Shown here: in pieces, positions 24,707 to 35,662 of the stretch
Layout: each line of letters begins with the position of its first letter
Position numbering within the stretch: position 1 is the stretch's first letter
NCBI RefSeq assembly: GCF_024199925.1
Contig: NZ_JANADR010000001.1
Span: 6,141,501 to 6,205,500 of the forward strand
Length of the DNA: 64,000 nt
DNA from: Bradyrhizobium sp. CCGUVB1N3
GTDB taxonomy: Bacteria; Pseudomonadota; Alphaproteobacteria; Rhizobiales; Xanthobacteraceae
Reading direction: 5' to 3'
The notes under the pieces: model-generated
Told to the model about the DNA's origin: nothing
The model's input: only the letters and a program-made list of their open reading frames with translations
Database searches by the model: none
Translations under genes and position numbers: made by a program

Positions 24707-27700
24707 AGGCGCCGCGCCCCATCCCCGATGCCGTGCGTGCGACGCAGGCGCGCGCGTCCGACCCGAACGCATCGGCCTTCGTGTCGGCCAATGCCGGCTC
24801 GGGCAAGACCCATGTGCTGGTGCAGCGCGTGATCCGCCTGTTGCTGTCGGGCGTGCCGCCGGAAAAGATCCTCTGCATCACCTTCACCAAGGCGGCCGCC
24901 GCCAACATGGCCGAGCGCGTGTTCACGACGCTCGGCCATTGGGTGACGCTGGACGATACCGCGCTTGACGACGCGATCCGCGCCGCCGGGATCCCCTACC
25001 CCAACGCAAAACTGCGGCGCGAAGCGCGAAAGCTGTTCGCCTGCGCGCTGGAGACGCCGGGCGGCTTGAAAGTGCAGACCATCCACGCGCTGTGCACCCG
25101 CCTGCTCCAGCAGTTCCCGTTCGAGGCCAACGTGCCGGCACGCTTCGCCGTCATCGACGAGCGCGACCAGACCGACATGATGGAGCGCGCCAATCTGAAG
25201 GTGCTGCTGGAGGCCGCGCGCGACCCTGATAGCTTCACCGGCCGCGCCTTGCTCACGGCGATGGCGAGCGCCGCCGACGTCACCTTCAAGGAGGTCGTGC
25301 GCGAAGCCTGTCTGAGCCGCGACCACTTCATGGCCTGGACCGATGCGGCCGGCAGCGCGGAAGCTGCTGCTGCGGAGATGGCAGCGGTGCTGGGCGTCGA
25401 TGCCGCTGACCGCATGGAGGACATCGAGCAGGAAATTCTCGACGGCCCATTCCTGCCGCGATCGCGCTGGGACGACATCGCCTTTGCGCTCGAGGACGGC
25501 AGCAAGTCCGATAACGACCAGGCAGAGCGCTTACGCGCCGCAAAAGTGTTTTCCGGCAGCGCACAGGTCGATGCCTATTTGAGCGTCTTCCTCACCGACG
25601 AGAAGCTGCCGCGCAAGGCGGTGCTGACCAAGAAGTTCGGCGATCACAACCCGTCCGTCGCGCGCCTGTTCGAGGCCGAGGCGCAGCGCCTCGGCGCATT
25701 GATCGAGAAGCGCCGCGCGGTCACCGTGCGAGACCGCACCGAGGCCCTCCTGCATATCGCGACCGCCGCCGCGGCGAACTACCGCCGCGAAAAGCAGGAG
25801 CGCGGCCTGCTCGACTACGACGACCTCATCGACAAGACGCTGACGATGCTGAACCGCGTCAGCTCGGGCTGGGTGCATTACAAGCTCGACCGCGGCGTCG
25901 ATCACGTGCTGATCGACGAGGCCCAGGACACGAGCCCGCGGCAGTGGGACATCGTCGCGCACATCATCTCCGAGTTCACCGCCGGCGAGGGTGCGCGCGA
26001 GGGGCTCAACCGCACCATCTTCGCCGTCGGCGACGAGAAGCAGTCGATCTTCTCGTTCCAGGGCGCCGCGCCGCACGAATTCGACGCGCGCCGGCGCGAG
26101 CTGCACCGCAAGTTCACCGCAGCCGGCCTGAAGTTCGATCCGGTCGCGTTCACCTATTCGTTCCGTTCGGGCGCCACGATCCTGCACGCGGTCGACCACG
26201 TCTTCCGTGAGCCGGAGATCTACAAGAGCATCCATGCGATCGAGATCGGCCATCCCCTGCACAATGCACTCAGTGACGCCGGTCCAAGCCTGATCGAGCT
26301 GTGGGATCTTGCGGTAGCCGACGACAGGCAGGACATCGAAGGTTGGCGCGCGCCGTTCGACGGCGTCGCCGTTACCAGCCCCGAGGTCAAGCTCGCCCGC
26401 CGCATCCAGGCCGAGATCAAGCGTCTGGTGGAAAGCGGCACGCTGACCGGGCATACCGGCGAGCGGCGTCCCCTGCGCTATGGCGACATGCTGATCCTGG
26501 TGCGACGGCGCGGCAATGCGTTCGACGCGGTGATCCAGGCGCTGAAGCACGCCGGCATCCCCGTCGCCGGCGCCGACCGGCTGAAGCTCACCGAGCACAT
26601 CGCGATCATCGACTTGATGAACCTCGCCGATGCGCTGCTCCTGCCACAGGATGACCTTGCGCTCGCGGTGGCGCTGAAGAGCCCGCTGTTCGGCCTCGAT
26701 GACGACGATCTGTTTGCTCTCGCCTGGGACCGCAAGGGATCGCTGCGCCGTGCGCTGGCCGAGCACGCACGTGGAAGCGAGAAATTCGCAGCCGTGCAGC
26801 ACCGGCTGGAAGCGTGCGAGGCCCGCGCGCGCAACGAGACGCCGTTCGCCTTCTTTGCCTGGCTGCTCGGCGGCGACGGGGGCCGCGCGCGCATCCTGCG
26901 TCGGCTCGGCTTTGAAGCCAATGACGCGCTCGACGAATTTTTGGAGCTCGCGCTGAACTATGAGCGCAAGGCGCCGGCCTCGCTGCAAGGTTTCGTGGCC
27001 TGGCTGCGCTCGGCCGACACCGAGGTGAAGCGCGACATGGAGATCTCGCGCGACGAGGTCCGCGTGATGACCGTGCACGGCGCCAAGGGCCTGGAGGCCT
27101 CGGTGGTGTTCATGGTCGACACCACGTCCTCGCCATCGGATACGCAGCGCCTGCGCCTGATCCATGTGCCGCGCGGCAACGGCGGTGAGGTCGTGGTCTG
27201 GGCCGGGCGGAAGGCGGACGACCCGAAGCCCGTCATCGACGCGCGCAAGGCAATGCTCGAGGAAACCGAGGACGAATATCGCCGCCTGCTCTATGTCGCG
27301 ATGACGCGCGCGGCCGACCGGCTGATCGTCGGCGGCTGCATGCCCGGCAACATGAACACGGTGCGCAGGCTGTGCTGGTACGACCTCGTCGACAAAGGGC
27401 TTACCGGTTCCGGCCTTGAAAAGGAGACGATCGAGACGCCGCTCGGCAAGGTGACCCGCTTTGGCCGACCGGAGGACGCCGCGGCGCTGGGCACGCCGGC
27501 GACCTCGACCGAGGAAACCATCGCCCTGCCAGACTGGCTGCGAAGCCCGGCGCCGAGGGAGATCCTCGATGATGATCCGGTGCGTCCATCGGGACAGGCC
27601 GCCGCCCAGGAGGGCCGCGCAGTCCGCACGGGCGAATCGGTCCAGTCCCGGGCCCTGGCATTGCAACGCGGCACGCTGGTGCACCGGCTGCTGCAATCCT

Positions 27701-28212
27701 TGCCCGACATAGCTCCCGACCGCCGGCGCGAGGCCGCGCTGGGCTTCATGGCGCGCAACGCCGCGGACTGGCCGGAAGCCGACCGCGCGGCGCTGGCCGA
27801 CAAGGTGCTCACCTTGATCGCCGCGCCGCGGTTTGCCGCCGTGTTCGCCGCCGGCAGCCGCGCCGAGGTCGCCATCGTCGGCCGGCTCGAGCGATCCGGT
27901 CGGCCACCCGCGCTGGTCTCCGGCCAGATCGACCGACTGGTGGTGACCCCCGAGGAGGTCCTGATCGTCGATTTCAAGACCAACCAGGTGGCGCCGAAGA
28001 GCGCCGCGGAGGCACCGGCGGCTTACGTCCGGCAGCTCGCGCTGTACCGGGCCGTGCTGTCCCGGCTTTATCCCCAAACGCCGATCAGGGCCGTCCTGCT
28101 CTGGACCGAGACCCTTGAATATATGGAGATTTCTGCTCCCGCGCTGGACGCGGCGCTGGCATCCCCTCATGTCGGCGTGAGCGTCCTTGACCCGGCAAGG
28201 CACCGTTCATAG
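24700..28212 (+). CDS. addA: Double-strand break repair helicase AddA
   Basis: AddA is the UvrD-like 3'-5' helicase and nuclease subunit of the AddAB complex. The 1170-residue protein shows Walker [17 protein letters not shown], motif Ia [16 protein letters not shown], motif [16 protein letters not shown], motif [18 protein letters not shown], motifs [19 protein letters not shown] and [16 protein letters not shown], and a C-terminal nuclease with [20 protein letters not shown]. The ATG at 24700 overlaps the addB stop; an upstream in-frame start at 24619 would lie within addB. trxA follows 68 bp later. Confidence 0.96.
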   Translation: MVKAPRPIPDAVRATQARASDPNASAFVSANAGSGKTHVLVQRVIRLLLSGVPPEKILCITFTKAAAANMAERVFTTLGHWVTLDDTALDDAIRAAGIPYPNAKLRREARKLFACALETPGGLKVQTIHALCTRLLQQFPFEANVPARFAVIDERDQTDMMERANLKVLLEAARDPDSFTGRALLTAMASAADVTFKEVVREACLSRDHFMAWTDAAGSAEAAAAEMAAVLGVDAADRMEDIEQEILDGPFLPRSRWDDIAFALEDGSKSDNDQAERLRAAKVFSGSAQVDAYLSVFLTDEKLPRKAVLTKKFGDHNPSVARLFEAEAQRLGALIEKRRAVTVRDRTEALLHIATAAAANYRREKQERGLLDYDDLIDKTLTMLNRVSSGWVHYKLDRGVDHVLIDEAQDTSPRQWDIVAHIISEFTAGEGAREGLNRTIFAVGDEKQSIFSFQGAAPHEFDARRRELHRKFTAAGLKFDPVAFTYSFRSGATILHAVDHVFREPEIYKSIHAIEIGHPLHNALSDAGPSLIELWDLAVADDRQDIEGWRAPFDGVAVTSPEVKLARRIQAEIKRLVESGTLTGHTGERRPLRYGDMLILVRRRGNAFDAVIQALKHAGIPVAGADRLKLTEHIAIIDLMNLADALLLPQDDLALAVALKSPLFGLDDDDLFALAWDRKGSLRRALAEHARGSEKFAAVQHRLEACEARARNETPFAFFAWLLGGDGGRARILRRLGFEANDALDEFLELALNYERKAPASLQGFVAWLRSADTEVKRDMEISRDEVRVMTVHGAKGLEASVVFMVDTTSSPSDTQRLRLIHVPRGNGGEVVVWAGRKADDPKPVIDARKAMLEETEDEYRRLLYVAMTRAADRLIVGGCMPGNMNTVRRLCWYDLVDKGLTGSGLEKETIETPLGKVTRFGRPEDAAALGTPATSTEETIALPDWLRSPAPREILDDDPVRPSGQAAAQEGRAVRTGESVQSRALALQRGTLVHRLLQSLPDIAPDRRREAALGFMARNAADWPEADRAALADKVLTLIAAPRFAAVFAAGSRAEVAIVGRLERSGRPPALVSGQIDRLVVTPEEVLIVDFKTNQVAPKSAAEAPAAYVRQLALYRAVLSRLYPQTPIRAVLLWTETLEYMEISAPALDAALASPHVGVSVLDPARHRS

Positions 28213-28280
28213 GTTGGCACCATGATCTTTGGTGCGATTCCACGTCGCGCCGTTTCCTTTCAACCGAACGAGGTACTCCA

Positions 28281-28601
28281 ATGGCCGTTGGCAAGGTTTC
28301 TGACGCCGATTTCGAAGCCGAAGTGCTCAAGGCGAACGGCCCGGTGGTCGTCGATTTCTGGGCCGAATGGTGCGGCCCCTGCCGCATGATCGCACCCGCG
28401 CTCGACGAGATCGCCGGCGCGATGGGCGACAAGGTCAAGATCGTCAAGCTCAACGTCGACGAGAGCCCGAAGACCGCGTCGAAGTACGGCGTGATGTCGA
28501 TCCCGACCCTGATGATCTTCAAGGGCGGCGAGATGGCCTCCCGCCAGGTCGGAGCGGCGCCGAAGGCAAAGCTCCAGCAGTGGATCACCGCTGCGGTCTG
28601 A
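28281..28601 (+). CDS. trxA: Thioredoxin
   Basis: A 106-residue thioredoxin with the redox site WCGPC at residues 30-34 ([19 protein letters not shown]), the cis-proline loop [12 protein letters not shown] and normal length. It reduces disulphides of cytoplasmic proteins such as ribonucleotide reductase. It follows addA in the same direction and is ended by a strong terminator. Confidence 0.97.
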   Translation: MAVGKVSDADFEAEVLKANGPVVVDFWAEWCGPCRMIAPALDEIAGAMGDKVKIVKLNVDESPKTASKYGVMSIPTLMIFKGGEMASRQVGAAPKAKLQQWITAAV

Positions 28602-28632
28602 TTCCTGCGTCGCGATTACGATGATTTTGAAG

Positions 28633-28662
28633 CGGCCGGCGATATGCCGGCCGTTTTGTTTT
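28633..28662 (+). terminator. Rho-independent terminator of trxA
   Basis: CGGCCGGC and GCCGGCCG form a perfect 8-bp stem around the loop GATAT, followed at once by TTTTGTTTT. The U-rich tail is on the plus strand only, so it serves trxA. It abuts the stop codon of the convergent phosphoesterase gene. Confidence 0.9.
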
Positions 28663-29411
28663 CACGGGGTGATCCAGCCCGTCGCAAGTGCGTGGGCCAG
28701 CTCGGGCTGACCGTTGCGCCGCGCCAGCGCGGCCATCGCCTCGTGATCGTAGGCGATGTGGCGGAAGGTCACCTGCCAGGCACCCCTCACCAGCTCGAGA
28801 ATTGCATAGCGCGCGGCCGACGTGCCGGCCTCGACGAGGTGAGGATACGGATGCTCGTCGCGATAGCCGGGGCTGCCGACGCTGCCGGGGTTGACGATCA
28901 TCCGGCCGTCACGCAGCCGCACGGCGCGCGCGAGATGCGTGTGGGCGCAGAGGATCAGGGATTGCGAAACGCCTCGGGCGAGCTGCTCGATCCGTTCGAG
29001 CGGCGATAGCGCGACCGTGCCGTCAGGATGCACCGTGTCCAGCCAATAGACTTCATCGTTGTCGGGCGTCGCGTGGCAGAGGAACACCCGATCGCGAAAC
29101 ACGCGCGTCATCGGCTGCGCGCGCAGCCAGTCGAGATGCGAGCTATCGAGCTGCGCATGGGCGGGGCGATCCCATGAGCCCATCTTCTCGGGCGGCCGGT
29201 CGAGCAGATAGCGGTCGTGGTTGCCGAGCACATGCACGGCGCCCAGAGGCATCAGGATATCGATCGTCCGACGCGCATCGAGCGGGCCGCTCAGCATGTC
29301 GCCGAGATTGACGATGTCCTCAATGCCGTGCGCGCGGATGTCGGCAAGCACCGCCTCCAGCGCGAGATAGTTTCCATGGACGTCGGCAATCGCTGCAAAA
29401 CGCATCGTCAT
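28662..29411 (-). CDS. Metallophosphoesterase (calcineurin-like)
   Basis: The 249-residue protein has the dimetal phosphoesterase motifs in order: AAIADVHGNYLALE (Asp-x-His), NLGDMLSGP, VLGNHDRYLL (GNHD), LCHATP and LCAHTHLARAV, then VNPGSVGSPG. The general class hydrolyses phosphomono- or diesters; the closest types are the YfcE/PrpE-like enzymes, but the substrate is unknown. The gene is convergent with trxA and is separated from folC upstream by a REP-like repeat. Confidence 0.9.
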   Translation of the reverse strand: MTMRFAAIADVHGNYLALEAVLADIRAHGIEDIVNLGDMLSGPLDARRTIDILMPLGAVHVLGNHDRYLLDRPPEKMGSWDRPAHAQLDSSHLDWLRAQPMTRVFRDRVFLCHATPDNDEVYWLDTVHPDGTVALSPLERIEQLARGVSQSLILCAHTHLARAVRLRDGRMIVNPGSVGSPGYRDEHPYPHLVEAGTSAARYAILELVRGAWQVTFRHIAYDHEAMAALARRNGQPELAHALATGWITP

Positions 29412-29418
29412 TCTCTAT

Positions 29419-29539
29419 CTCGTGTCCCGGACGTAGCGCAGCGTGAAACGATGCGCTGCTGAGCCGGGGCCCATCTGGCCTTGCTGGGTCCCGGGTCTGC
29501 GTCGCGTCATTTCATGCCGCGCCGCATCCGGGACACGAG
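29419..29539. repeat. REP-like inverted repeat between folC and phosphoesterase gene
   Basis: CTCGTGTCCCGGACGTAGCG at the left is mirrored by CCGCATCCGGGACACGAG at the right, with inner GAGCCGGGGCCCATC and TGCTGGGTCCCGGGTC. The plan is that of the element near 8.9 kb. It fills nearly the whole gap between the two genes. Confidence 0.8.
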
Positions 29540-29543
29540 AGTT

Positions 29544-30887
29544 TTATGCAGGAGGCGTGCCGTTGATTCCGAGCACGTGGCCGGCGAGATAGAGCGAGCC
29601 GGTGATCAGGATGCGCGGCGGCACTTCATAGGCGAGCCGTGACAGCCCGCGCAGCGCGGCCTCGACGCCAGGCGCGGTCTCGACGCGCATGCCGAAACTG
29701 CGTGCGGCATCCGCAAGCCGGTCGACCGGCATGGCGTTCTCGGTCTCCGGGATCGGCACCGCGATGATGTGACGGGTGAGGCCGGCGAAATTGGCCAGAA
29801 ACCCTTGCGCGTCCTTGTTGGCCATCATGCCCGCGATCACCACCAGGGGACGCGACACCCGTTCCTCGAGGTCGCCGAGCGCGGCGGCCGCGACACGGCC
29901 GCCCTCGGCGTTATGTCCGCCATCAAGCCAGACCTCGGAGCCCTGCGGTCCCCAGCCGAGCAACGCACCGGAGGTGATCCGCTGCATCCGCGCCGGCCAT
30001 TCGGCGCCCACGATGCCGGCTTCGAACGCCGCATGAGGAATCTTGAAGGCGCTCACTGCACGCAGCGTCGCGATCGCGAGGCCGGCATTGTCGAACTGGT
30101 GGCGGCCGAACAGGCGCGGCGCCGCAAGATCCATCAGGCCGCGGTCGTCGGAATAGACGAGACGTCCGTGCTCGACATTGACGTGCCAGCTCTCGCCGGC
30201 GGCGAACAGCGGCGCGCGCATGCGCTTGGCCTGCGCCTCGACCACCGCCATGGCCTCGCCCGTCTGCTCGGCCGATATCACGGGCACGCCACGCTTGATG
30301 ATCCCCGCTTTCTCGCCGGCGATCGCGCTCAAGGTGGGCCCAAGGAAATCCATGTGGTCCATGCTGATCGGCGTGATCACGGTGGCTGCCGGCGTGTCGA
30401 TCACGTTGGTCGAATCGAGCCGCCCGCCGAGGCCGACCTCGAGCAGCACCACATCGGCCGGATGTTGTGCGAACAGGTGAAAGGCGGCGGCGGTCTTGAG
30501 CTCGAACACGGTCGCGGCTTCACCGGCATTGACGCGCTCGACCTCTTCAAACGCGGCCCGCAACTCGTCGTCGTCGACCAGCACGCCGCCACCGACGCGG
30601 CCGAGCCGGACGCATTCGTTGATCCGGACCAGATAGGGCGACGTATAGGCGTGGACGCGCAGGCCTGCGGCCTCGAGCGTTGCGCGGAGATAAGCGAGCG
30701 TCGAGCCCTTGCCATTGGTGCCGGCAATGTGGATCACCGGCGGCAGCTTGCGCTCGGGATGGCCGAGCCGCTCAAGCAGGCGGTGCATCCGCTCGAGCCC
30801 GAGATCGATACGCTTCTGATGCAGAGCCGACAGCCGCCCGATCACGTCACCGAGCGACGGCTTTGCGCTGTCAGCGGAGGCGTTCAC
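29544..30887 (-). CDS. folC: Bifunctional folylpolyglutamate / dihydrofolate synthase
   Basis: FolC adds L-glutamate to dihydropteroate and to folates with ATP. The 447-residue Mur-ligase-type protein has the P-loop [16 protein letters not shown], the domain signature [29 protein letters not shown], and the C-terminal [18 protein letters not shown]. The ATG overlaps the accD stop by 4 nt. It is the last gene of the trpFBA-accD-folC series, an order shared across alphaproteobacteria. Confidence 0.95.
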   Translation of the reverse strand: MNASADSAKPSLGDVIGRLSALHQKRIDLGLERMHRLLERLGHPERKLPPVIHIAGTNGKGSTLAYLRATLEAAGLRVHAYTSPYLVRINECVRLGRVGGGVLVDDDELRAAFEEVERVNAGEAATVFELKTAAAFHLFAQHPADVVLLEVGLGGRLDSTNVIDTPAATVITPISMDHMDFLGPTLSAIAGEKAGIIKRGVPVISAEQTGEAMAVVEAQAKRMRAPLFAAGESWHVNVEHGRLVYSDDRGLMDLAAPRLFGRHQFDNAGLAIATLRAVSAFKIPHAAFEAGIVGAEWPARMQRITSGALLGWGPQGSEVWLDGGHNAEGGRVAAAALGDLEERVSRPLVVIAGMMANKDAQGFLANFAGLTRHIIAVPIPETENAMPVDRLADAARSFGMRVETAPGVEAALRGLSRLAYEVPPRILITGSLYLAGHVLGINGTPPA

Positions 30888-31825
30888 GCGTGCGGTGCGG
30901 CCGGCGCCACTTCGGGGGCCGTTACGATCTGCGCCGCGCTGGTGACCGGCTGCGCTGATTTCGACGCGCCCTCCAGCGCCGGTGACCTGGTCAGCAAGCG
31001 GCAGAGCCGCGCCAGCGTCGGGCGCAGATCATGGCGATGCACGACCATGTCGACCATGCCGTGCTCCTTGAGGTACTCGGCGCGCTGGAAACCCTCGGGG
31101 AGCTTTTCGCGGATGGTCTGCTCGATGACGCGGGCGCCGGCAAAACCGATCAGCGCGCCGGGCTCGGCGATCTGCACGTCGCCGAGCATCGCATAGGATG
31201 CGGTGACGCCGCCGGTGGTCGGGTTGGTCAGCACCACGATATAGGGCTGTTTTGCCTCGCGCAGCATCTGCACGGCGACCGTCGTGCGCGGCATCTGCAT
31301 CAGCGACAGGATGCCCTCCTGCATGCGCGCGCCGCCCGAGGCTGCGAACACGATGAACGGCGACTTCTTCTCGACCGCGAGCTCGAGCCCGCGCACGATG
31401 GCTTCGCCCGCGGCCATGCCGAGCGAGCCGCCCATGAAGTCGAAGTCCTGCACGGCGATGACGACAGCGGCGCCTTCGAGCTTGCCGTAGCCGACCTTGA
31501 TCGCATCGTTCAGATTGGTGCGGGCCCGCGCATCCTTGATGCGATCGGCATATTTCTTTTCATCGCGAAATTTCAACGGATCGGGGGCGACGTCCGGCAA
31601 AGCGACGTCGAACCAGGTCTCGTTGTCGAAGATCGACTTGAGCCGCGCCACCGAGCCCATGCGCATGTGATAGTTCGAGCCGGGGATGACGAACTGGTTG
31701 GCCTCGACGTCCTTGTAGAACACGAGCTGCCCGGAATCCGGGCATTTGATCCACAGATTCTCCGGCGTCTCCCGCCGCAGCATGTTGCGGATCTTCGGCC
31801 GGACCACATTGGTGAGCCAGTTCAT
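30884..31825 (-). CDS. accD: Acetyl-CoA carboxylase carboxyltransferase subunit beta
   Basis: AccD and AccA form the carboxyltransferase that makes malonyl-CoA for fatty acid synthesis. The 313-residue protein has the crotonase-like core with [32 protein letters not shown] and the C-terminal [20 protein letters not shown]. The N-terminal zinc ribbon of E. coli AccD needs four Cys in two CxxC pairs; here only Cys28 stands ([18 protein letters not shown], then [12 protein letters not shown]), so zinc binding there is probably lost. It overlaps folC by 4 nt and follows trpA by 111 bp. Confidence 0.95.
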   Translation of the reverse strand: MNWLTNVVRPKIRNMLRRETPENLWIKCPDSGQLVFYKDVEANQFVIPGSNYHMRMGSVARLKSIFDNETWFDVALPDVAPDPLKFRDEKKYADRIKDARARTNLNDAIKVGYGKLEGAAVVIAVQDFDFMGGSLGMAAGEAIVRGLELAVEKKSPFIVFAASGGARMQEGILSLMQMPRTTVAVQMLREAKQPYIVVLTNPTTGGVTASYAMLGDVQIAEPGALIGFAGARVIEQTIREKLPEGFQRAEYLKEHGMVDMVVHRHDLRPTLARLCRLLTRSPALEGASKSAQPVTSAAQIVTAPEVAPAAPHA

Positions 31826-31936
31826 GGTTTGCTCCGATTAGCCATCCCGCCTGGGGATCGCCTGATGGGATATATGGCGGCCGGGACTTTCCCCGGCAAG
31901 CCGCCGTGTGGTCTGCCTTGGAAGCGGAATTATGGC

Positions 31937-32773
31937 CTATTCCGCCGCCTGCTGCGCGCCCCTGACGCCCTGGGCCAGGGACGCCGTCAGCTCGGCAACG
32001 GCGTTAACGGTTTTGCTGGTCGCCCGGCCTTCCGCATCGAGGCTGTTCTTGAGCGCATCGACCAGCGCGGTGCCGACCACGGCGCCGTTGGCATGGGAAG
32101 CGATGGCCCGGGCGTTCTCCGGCGTCCGGATGCCGAAGCCGACGCAGACCGGCAGTTTTGTGTGTCGCTTGATGCGGGCAACCGCCTCGCTCACGGCCGT
32201 GGCATCGGCAGCGGCCGCACCGGTGATGCCGGTGATGGCGACGTAGTAGACGAAGCCCGAGGTGTTGGCGAGCACGGCCGGCAGGCGCTTGTCGTCGGTC
32301 GTCGGCGTCGCCAGGCGGATGAAGTTGAGGCCGGCCTTCATCGCAGGCAGGCAGAGCTCGTCGTCTTCCTCCGGCGGCAGGTCGACGATGATGAGGCCAT
32401 CGACGCCGGCCGTCTTTGCATCAGCCAGGAACCTGTCGACGCCGTAGATGTAGATCGGGTTGTAGTAGCCCATCAGCACGATCGGCGTGGCATCATCGTC
32501 CTTGCGGAAGCCGCGCACGAGCTCGAGCGTCTTCTTCAGCGTCATGCCGGCCTTGAGCGCGCGAAGCCCGGCGGCCTGGATCGACGGGCCGTCGGCCATC
32601 GGATCGGTGAAGGGCATGCCGAGCTCGATCACATCGGCGCCTGACTTCGGCAGCGCCTTGATGATCTCGAGCGAGGTCGCGGGATCGGGATCGCCGGCTA
32701 TCACGAAGGTGACGAAGGCCGAGCGGCCGGCTTTCTTGAGCTCGGCGAAACGGGTGTCGATACGCGTGGTCAC
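31937..32773 (-). CDS. trpA: Tryptophan synthase alpha chain
   Basis: TrpA cleaves indole-3-glycerol phosphate to indole and glyceraldehyde 3-phosphate and channels indole to TrpB. The 278-residue TIM barrel has the signature [19 protein letters not shown] (catalytic Glu), [18 protein letters not shown] (catalytic Asp) and the phosphate loop [16 protein letters not shown]. Its start overlaps the trpB stop by 4 nt. Confidence 0.97.
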   Translation of the reverse strand: MTTRIDTRFAELKKAGRSAFVTFVIAGDPDPATSLEIIKALPKSGADVIELGMPFTDPMADGPSIQAAGLRALKAGMTLKKTLELVRGFRKDDDATPIVLMGYYNPIYIYGVDRFLADAKTAGVDGLIIVDLPPEEDDELCLPAMKAGLNFIRLATPTTDDKRLPAVLANTSGFVYYVAITGITGAAAADATAVSEAVARIKRHTKLPVCVGFGIRTPENARAIASHANGAVVGTALVDALKNSLDAEGRATSKTVNAVAELTASLAQGVRGAQQAAE

Positions 32774-33987
32774 TTGCTCTTGCCCCTCAGGATATCGCCG
32801 ACCTGCGGAACGTCCTTGTCGCCGCGGCCGGAAAGATTGACGACCATCAGGTGATCCCTGGGCCGCTTCGGCGCGAGCTCCATCACCTTGGCGATGGCAT
32901 GGGCCGGCTCGAGCGCCGGGATGATGCCTTCGAGCCGCGACAACAGCTGGAATGCTGCGAGCGCCTCGTCATCGGTCGCCGAGAGATAGTTGACGCGACC
33001 GATCTCATGCAGCCAGGAATGCTCGGGGCCGATGCCGGGATAGTCGAGACCGGCCGAGATCGAATGCGCGTCCTGGATCTGGCCGTCCTCGTTCATCAAA
33101 AGATAGGTGCGGTTGCCGTGCAGCACGCCGGGACGGCCGCCCGCAATCGATGCCGCATGCAATTGCGTCAGCCCATGGCCTGCAGCCTCGACGCCGAAGA
33201 TCTCGACCGAGGGATCGTCGAGGAAGGGATGGAACAGGCCCATGGCATTGGAGCCGCCACCGATGCAGGCGACCAGCGAATCCGGCAGCCGGCCTTCGGC
33301 CTCCTGCATCTGCACCTTGGTCTCGTTGCCGATGATCGACTGGAAGTCGCGCACCAACGTCGGATAGGGATGCGGGCCCGCCACCGTGCCGATGCAGTAG
33401 AAGGTGTTGTGCACGTTGGTGACCCAGTCGCGCAGCGCCTCGTTCATCGCATCCTTCAGCGTGCGCGTGCCCGACTGCACCGGAAACACCTTTGCACCCA
33501 GCATCTCCATGCGGATGACGTTGGGCTGCTGCCGCTCGACGTCGACGGCGCCCATATAGACCACGCATTCCAGGCCAAAGCGCGCGCACAGCGTCGCGGT
33601 GGCAACGCCGTGCTGGCCGGCGCCGGTCTCGGCAATGATGCGCTTCTTGCCCATGCGCCGCGCCAGCATGATCTGGCCGAGCACGTTGTTCACCTTGTGC
33701 GAGCCGGTGTGGTTGAGCTCCTCGCGCTTGAAGTAGATTTTTGCGCCGCCGAGATGCTCGGTGAGGCGCTCGGCGAAATAGAGCGGCGAGGGCCGGCCGA
33801 CATAATTCTTGAGATAGCCGTTCATCTCGGCCTGGAAGGCCGGGTCGGCCTTGGCCGCGGTGTACGCCTTCTCCAGGTCGAGGATCAGCGGCATCAGGGT
33901 TTCGGCGACGAAGCGTCCGCCGAAGATGCCGAAATGGCCGCGCTCGTCCGGGCCGCTGCGATAGGAGTTTGGTTTGGCGATGTTCAT
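32770..33987 (-). CDS. trpB: Tryptophan synthase beta chain
   Basis: TrpB condenses indole with serine using pyridoxal phosphate. The 405-residue protein has the PLP lysine in [30 protein letters not shown], and the phosphate-binding [16 protein letters not shown]. The gene overlaps trpF before it and trpA after it by 4 nt each, so trpF-trpB-trpA are translationally coupled. Confidence 0.97.
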   Translation of the reverse strand: MNIAKPNSYRSGPDERGHFGIFGGRFVAETLMPLILDLEKAYTAAKADPAFQAEMNGYLKNYVGRPSPLYFAERLTEHLGGAKIYFKREELNHTGSHKVNNVLGQIMLARRMGKKRIIAETGAGQHGVATATLCARFGLECVVYMGAVDVERQQPNVIRMEMLGAKVFPVQSGTRTLKDAMNEALRDWVTNVHNTFYCIGTVAGPHPYPTLVRDFQSIIGNETKVQMQEAEGRLPDSLVACIGGGSNAMGLFHPFLDDPSVEIFGVEAAGHGLTQLHAASIAGGRPGVLHGNRTYLLMNEDGQIQDAHSISAGLDYPGIGPEHSWLHEIGRVNYLSATDDEALAAFQLLSRLEGIIPALEPAHAIAKVMELAPKRPRDHLMVVNLSGRGDKDVPQVGDILRGKSK

Positions 33988-34643
33988 CGTACGCTCAACT
34001 CTTGGGTGGCGCGCGCGGCGCGAATAAAGGCTTTGATCATCTCCGGGTCCTTTACGCCGGGGGCGCTCTCGACACCGGTGGAGACGTCGACGCCGCCGGC
34101 GCGGGTGAGGCGCAGGGCCTCCGCGACGTTCTGGGCGTGCAGCCCGCCCGAGACCATATAGGGCAGCTTCAGTTCGAGGTTTTCCAGCAGGTGCCAGTCG
34201 AACGGCGCGCCCAGCCCGCCGGGCCGCGTTGCGTCCTTCGGCGGACGGGCATCGAACAGGATGCGGTCGGCAACCGCGGCGTAGCCGGGCAGCACCGCGA
34301 GATCGGCCGCCGTCTCGACCGGCAGCACCTTCATCACCGGGCGGCCGAACTTCTGCTTGATGTCGCGCAGCCGCGCGACGCTCTCCTTGCCGTGGAGCTG
34401 AAGAATGTCCGGCGACAGCGCGTCCATGATGTTGTCGAGCGTCGCGTCGTCGGCATCCACCGTGAGCGCGACCTTCAGCGCCCGCTGCTTGACCTGCCGA
34501 CCGAGATCGCGCCCGGCTTCCAGGGACAAATGCCGGGGCGAGGGTGGAAAGAACACGAACCCCACCATGTCGGCGCCGGCGTCGAGCGCGAGGTCAAGCG
34601 TCTCGCGCGTGGACAGGCCGCAGATTTTGACGAGCAGGGACAT
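33984..34643 (-). CDS. trpF: Phosphoribosylanthranilate isomerase
   Basis: TrpF isomerises phosphoribosylanthranilate to CdRP in tryptophan synthesis. The 219 residues from [20 protein letters not shown] form a TIM barrel with the catalytic Cys in KICGLS and Asp in [10 protein letters not shown], then ILQLHGKES and [16 protein letters not shown]. The frame is open to 34853, but the extra 70 residues are compositionally unlike the family, so the start at 34643 was chosen. Confidence 0.95.
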   Translation of the reverse strand: MSLLVKICGLSTRETLDLALDAGADMVGFVFFPPSPRHLSLEAGRDLGRQVKQRALKVALTVDADDATLDNIMDALSPDILQLHGKESVARLRDIKQKFGRPVMKVLPVETAADLAVLPGYAAVADRILFDARPPKDATRPGGLGAPFDWHLLENLELKLPYMVSGGLHAQNVAEALRLTRAGGVDVSTGVESAPGVKDPEMIKAFIRAARATQELSVR

Positions 34644-34710
34644 GGTCTCAAAGCGCGTGGAGGCCGCGCACCGCGCGGCCGGAAAAACGGGGTTTTCGAT
34701 GCGGCCGCTT

Positions 34711-35103
34711 CTACAACGTCGCGCGCTGCTTGTCTCGCCCGACGGGGCCGTAAAGGCCGGCTCCGGACGGAGCCGGCAGGCGCTGCGGATCGGGCCTTGC
34801 GGGGGCCGTGGACGCCCGAAAATCCGCCAGTTCGGACCTTGCCGAGCGCGCATCCGCCTCGTGGCGGCGTGCCGCGCGGCGCCAGTGCCGCTGGCCGAAC
34901 CAGACGGCGCAGCCGCCGGCCAGCACCCCTAGGACAGCCACCAGGATCAGGAGCAGGAATAGCGGCAGGGCGACCGACAGCGACGGATCGGCCGAATCGA
35001 AGGGGTCGAAGGAGACCGTGACCAAATGGTGGTTGGCGACGGCGAAGTCCACGAGCAGCAGAGCGAACGGAATCACGATCAGCGCGGTCAGGAATTTTCG
35101 CAT
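34711..35103 (-). CDS. LapA-domain membrane protein (DUF1049)
   Basis: The 130-residue protein has two membrane helices, about 4-22 (FLTALIVIPFALLLVDFAV) and 46-70 (LPLFLLLILVAVLGVLAGGC), with the short periplasmic VTVSFDPFD segment typical of the LapA family, and a charged cytoplasmic coil (WRRAARRHEADARSARSEL). LapA of E. coli takes part in control of lipopolysaccharide synthesis via LapB/FtsH; no LapB is near here. It lies between ihfB and trpF on the same strand, a common alphaproteobacterial order. Confidence 0.88.
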   Translation of the reverse strand: MRKFLTALIVIPFALLLVDFAVANHHLVTVSFDPFDSADPSLSVALPLFLLLILVAVLGVLAGGCAVWFGQRHWRRAARRHEADARSARSELADFRASTAPARPDPQRLPAPSGAGLYGPVGRDKQRATL

Positions 35104-35184
35104 CTCGATCGCTCGCCTTGAATCATGCTTGTGGCCGCACCAAGCGGCCAGGCCGGTTAAGCCCGGACGACGGCCTTAACGGCC

Positions 35185-35490
35185 TTAATCCGGCCCGCCG
35201 GGGTCCGGATGGTCGCGGTTCAGCCGCTCGCGCATTTCCTTGCCCGTTTTGAAGAACGGGACGCTCTTCTGGTCGACGGGCACATGGGCGCCCGTCCGTG
35301 GATTGCGCCCTGCGCGCGCGGGGCGATGCTTCACCGAGAAAGCCCCGAAGCCGCGCAGCTCGACCCGATCGCCGCGCGCGAGCGCTGCGACGATCTCCTC
35401 AAGGATCGCATTCACAATGTTCTCGACATCCCGCTGGTAAAGGTGCGGGTTGTGCTCGGCGATACGCTGAACAAGTTCGGATTTGATCAT
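35185..35490 (-). CDS. ihfB: Integration host factor subunit beta
   Basis: IhfB forms with IhfA a DNA-bending protein used in recombination, replication and sigma-54 transcription. The 101-residue protein starts [20 protein letters not shown] and has the signature [20 protein letters not shown], including the arm proline that intercalates DNA. It lies between sppA and lapA; the sppA-ihfB-lapA order matches related genomes. Confidence 0.96.
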   Translation of the reverse strand: MIKSELVQRIAEHNPHLYQRDVENIVNAILEEIVAALARGDRVELRGFGAFSVKHRPARAGRNPRTGAHVPVDQKSVPFFKTGKEMRERLNRDHPDPGGPD

Positions 35491-35662
35491 CGAGAGATAG
35501 GACCCGGAAGCGTGCGGATGACCATTTCCGTGAAAATGCCTTGAACTGTCAAGACGCTAAATCAAGTTTGGACAGCGCTAAAGTGCGTGACAAAGGCCGG
35601 AGAGGGGGGCTGTCACAATACCCGCCGAACGGGAAAACCCTCTCGGCCTCGCTCGGTTCCCG

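Noticed and set aside
25531..28203. An 890-codon open frame antisense to addA
   Set aside because: AddA in the other strand has all helicase motifs in order. The antisense product is rich in Arg, His, Asp and Gly with no family features, a normal shadow in GC-rich DNA.
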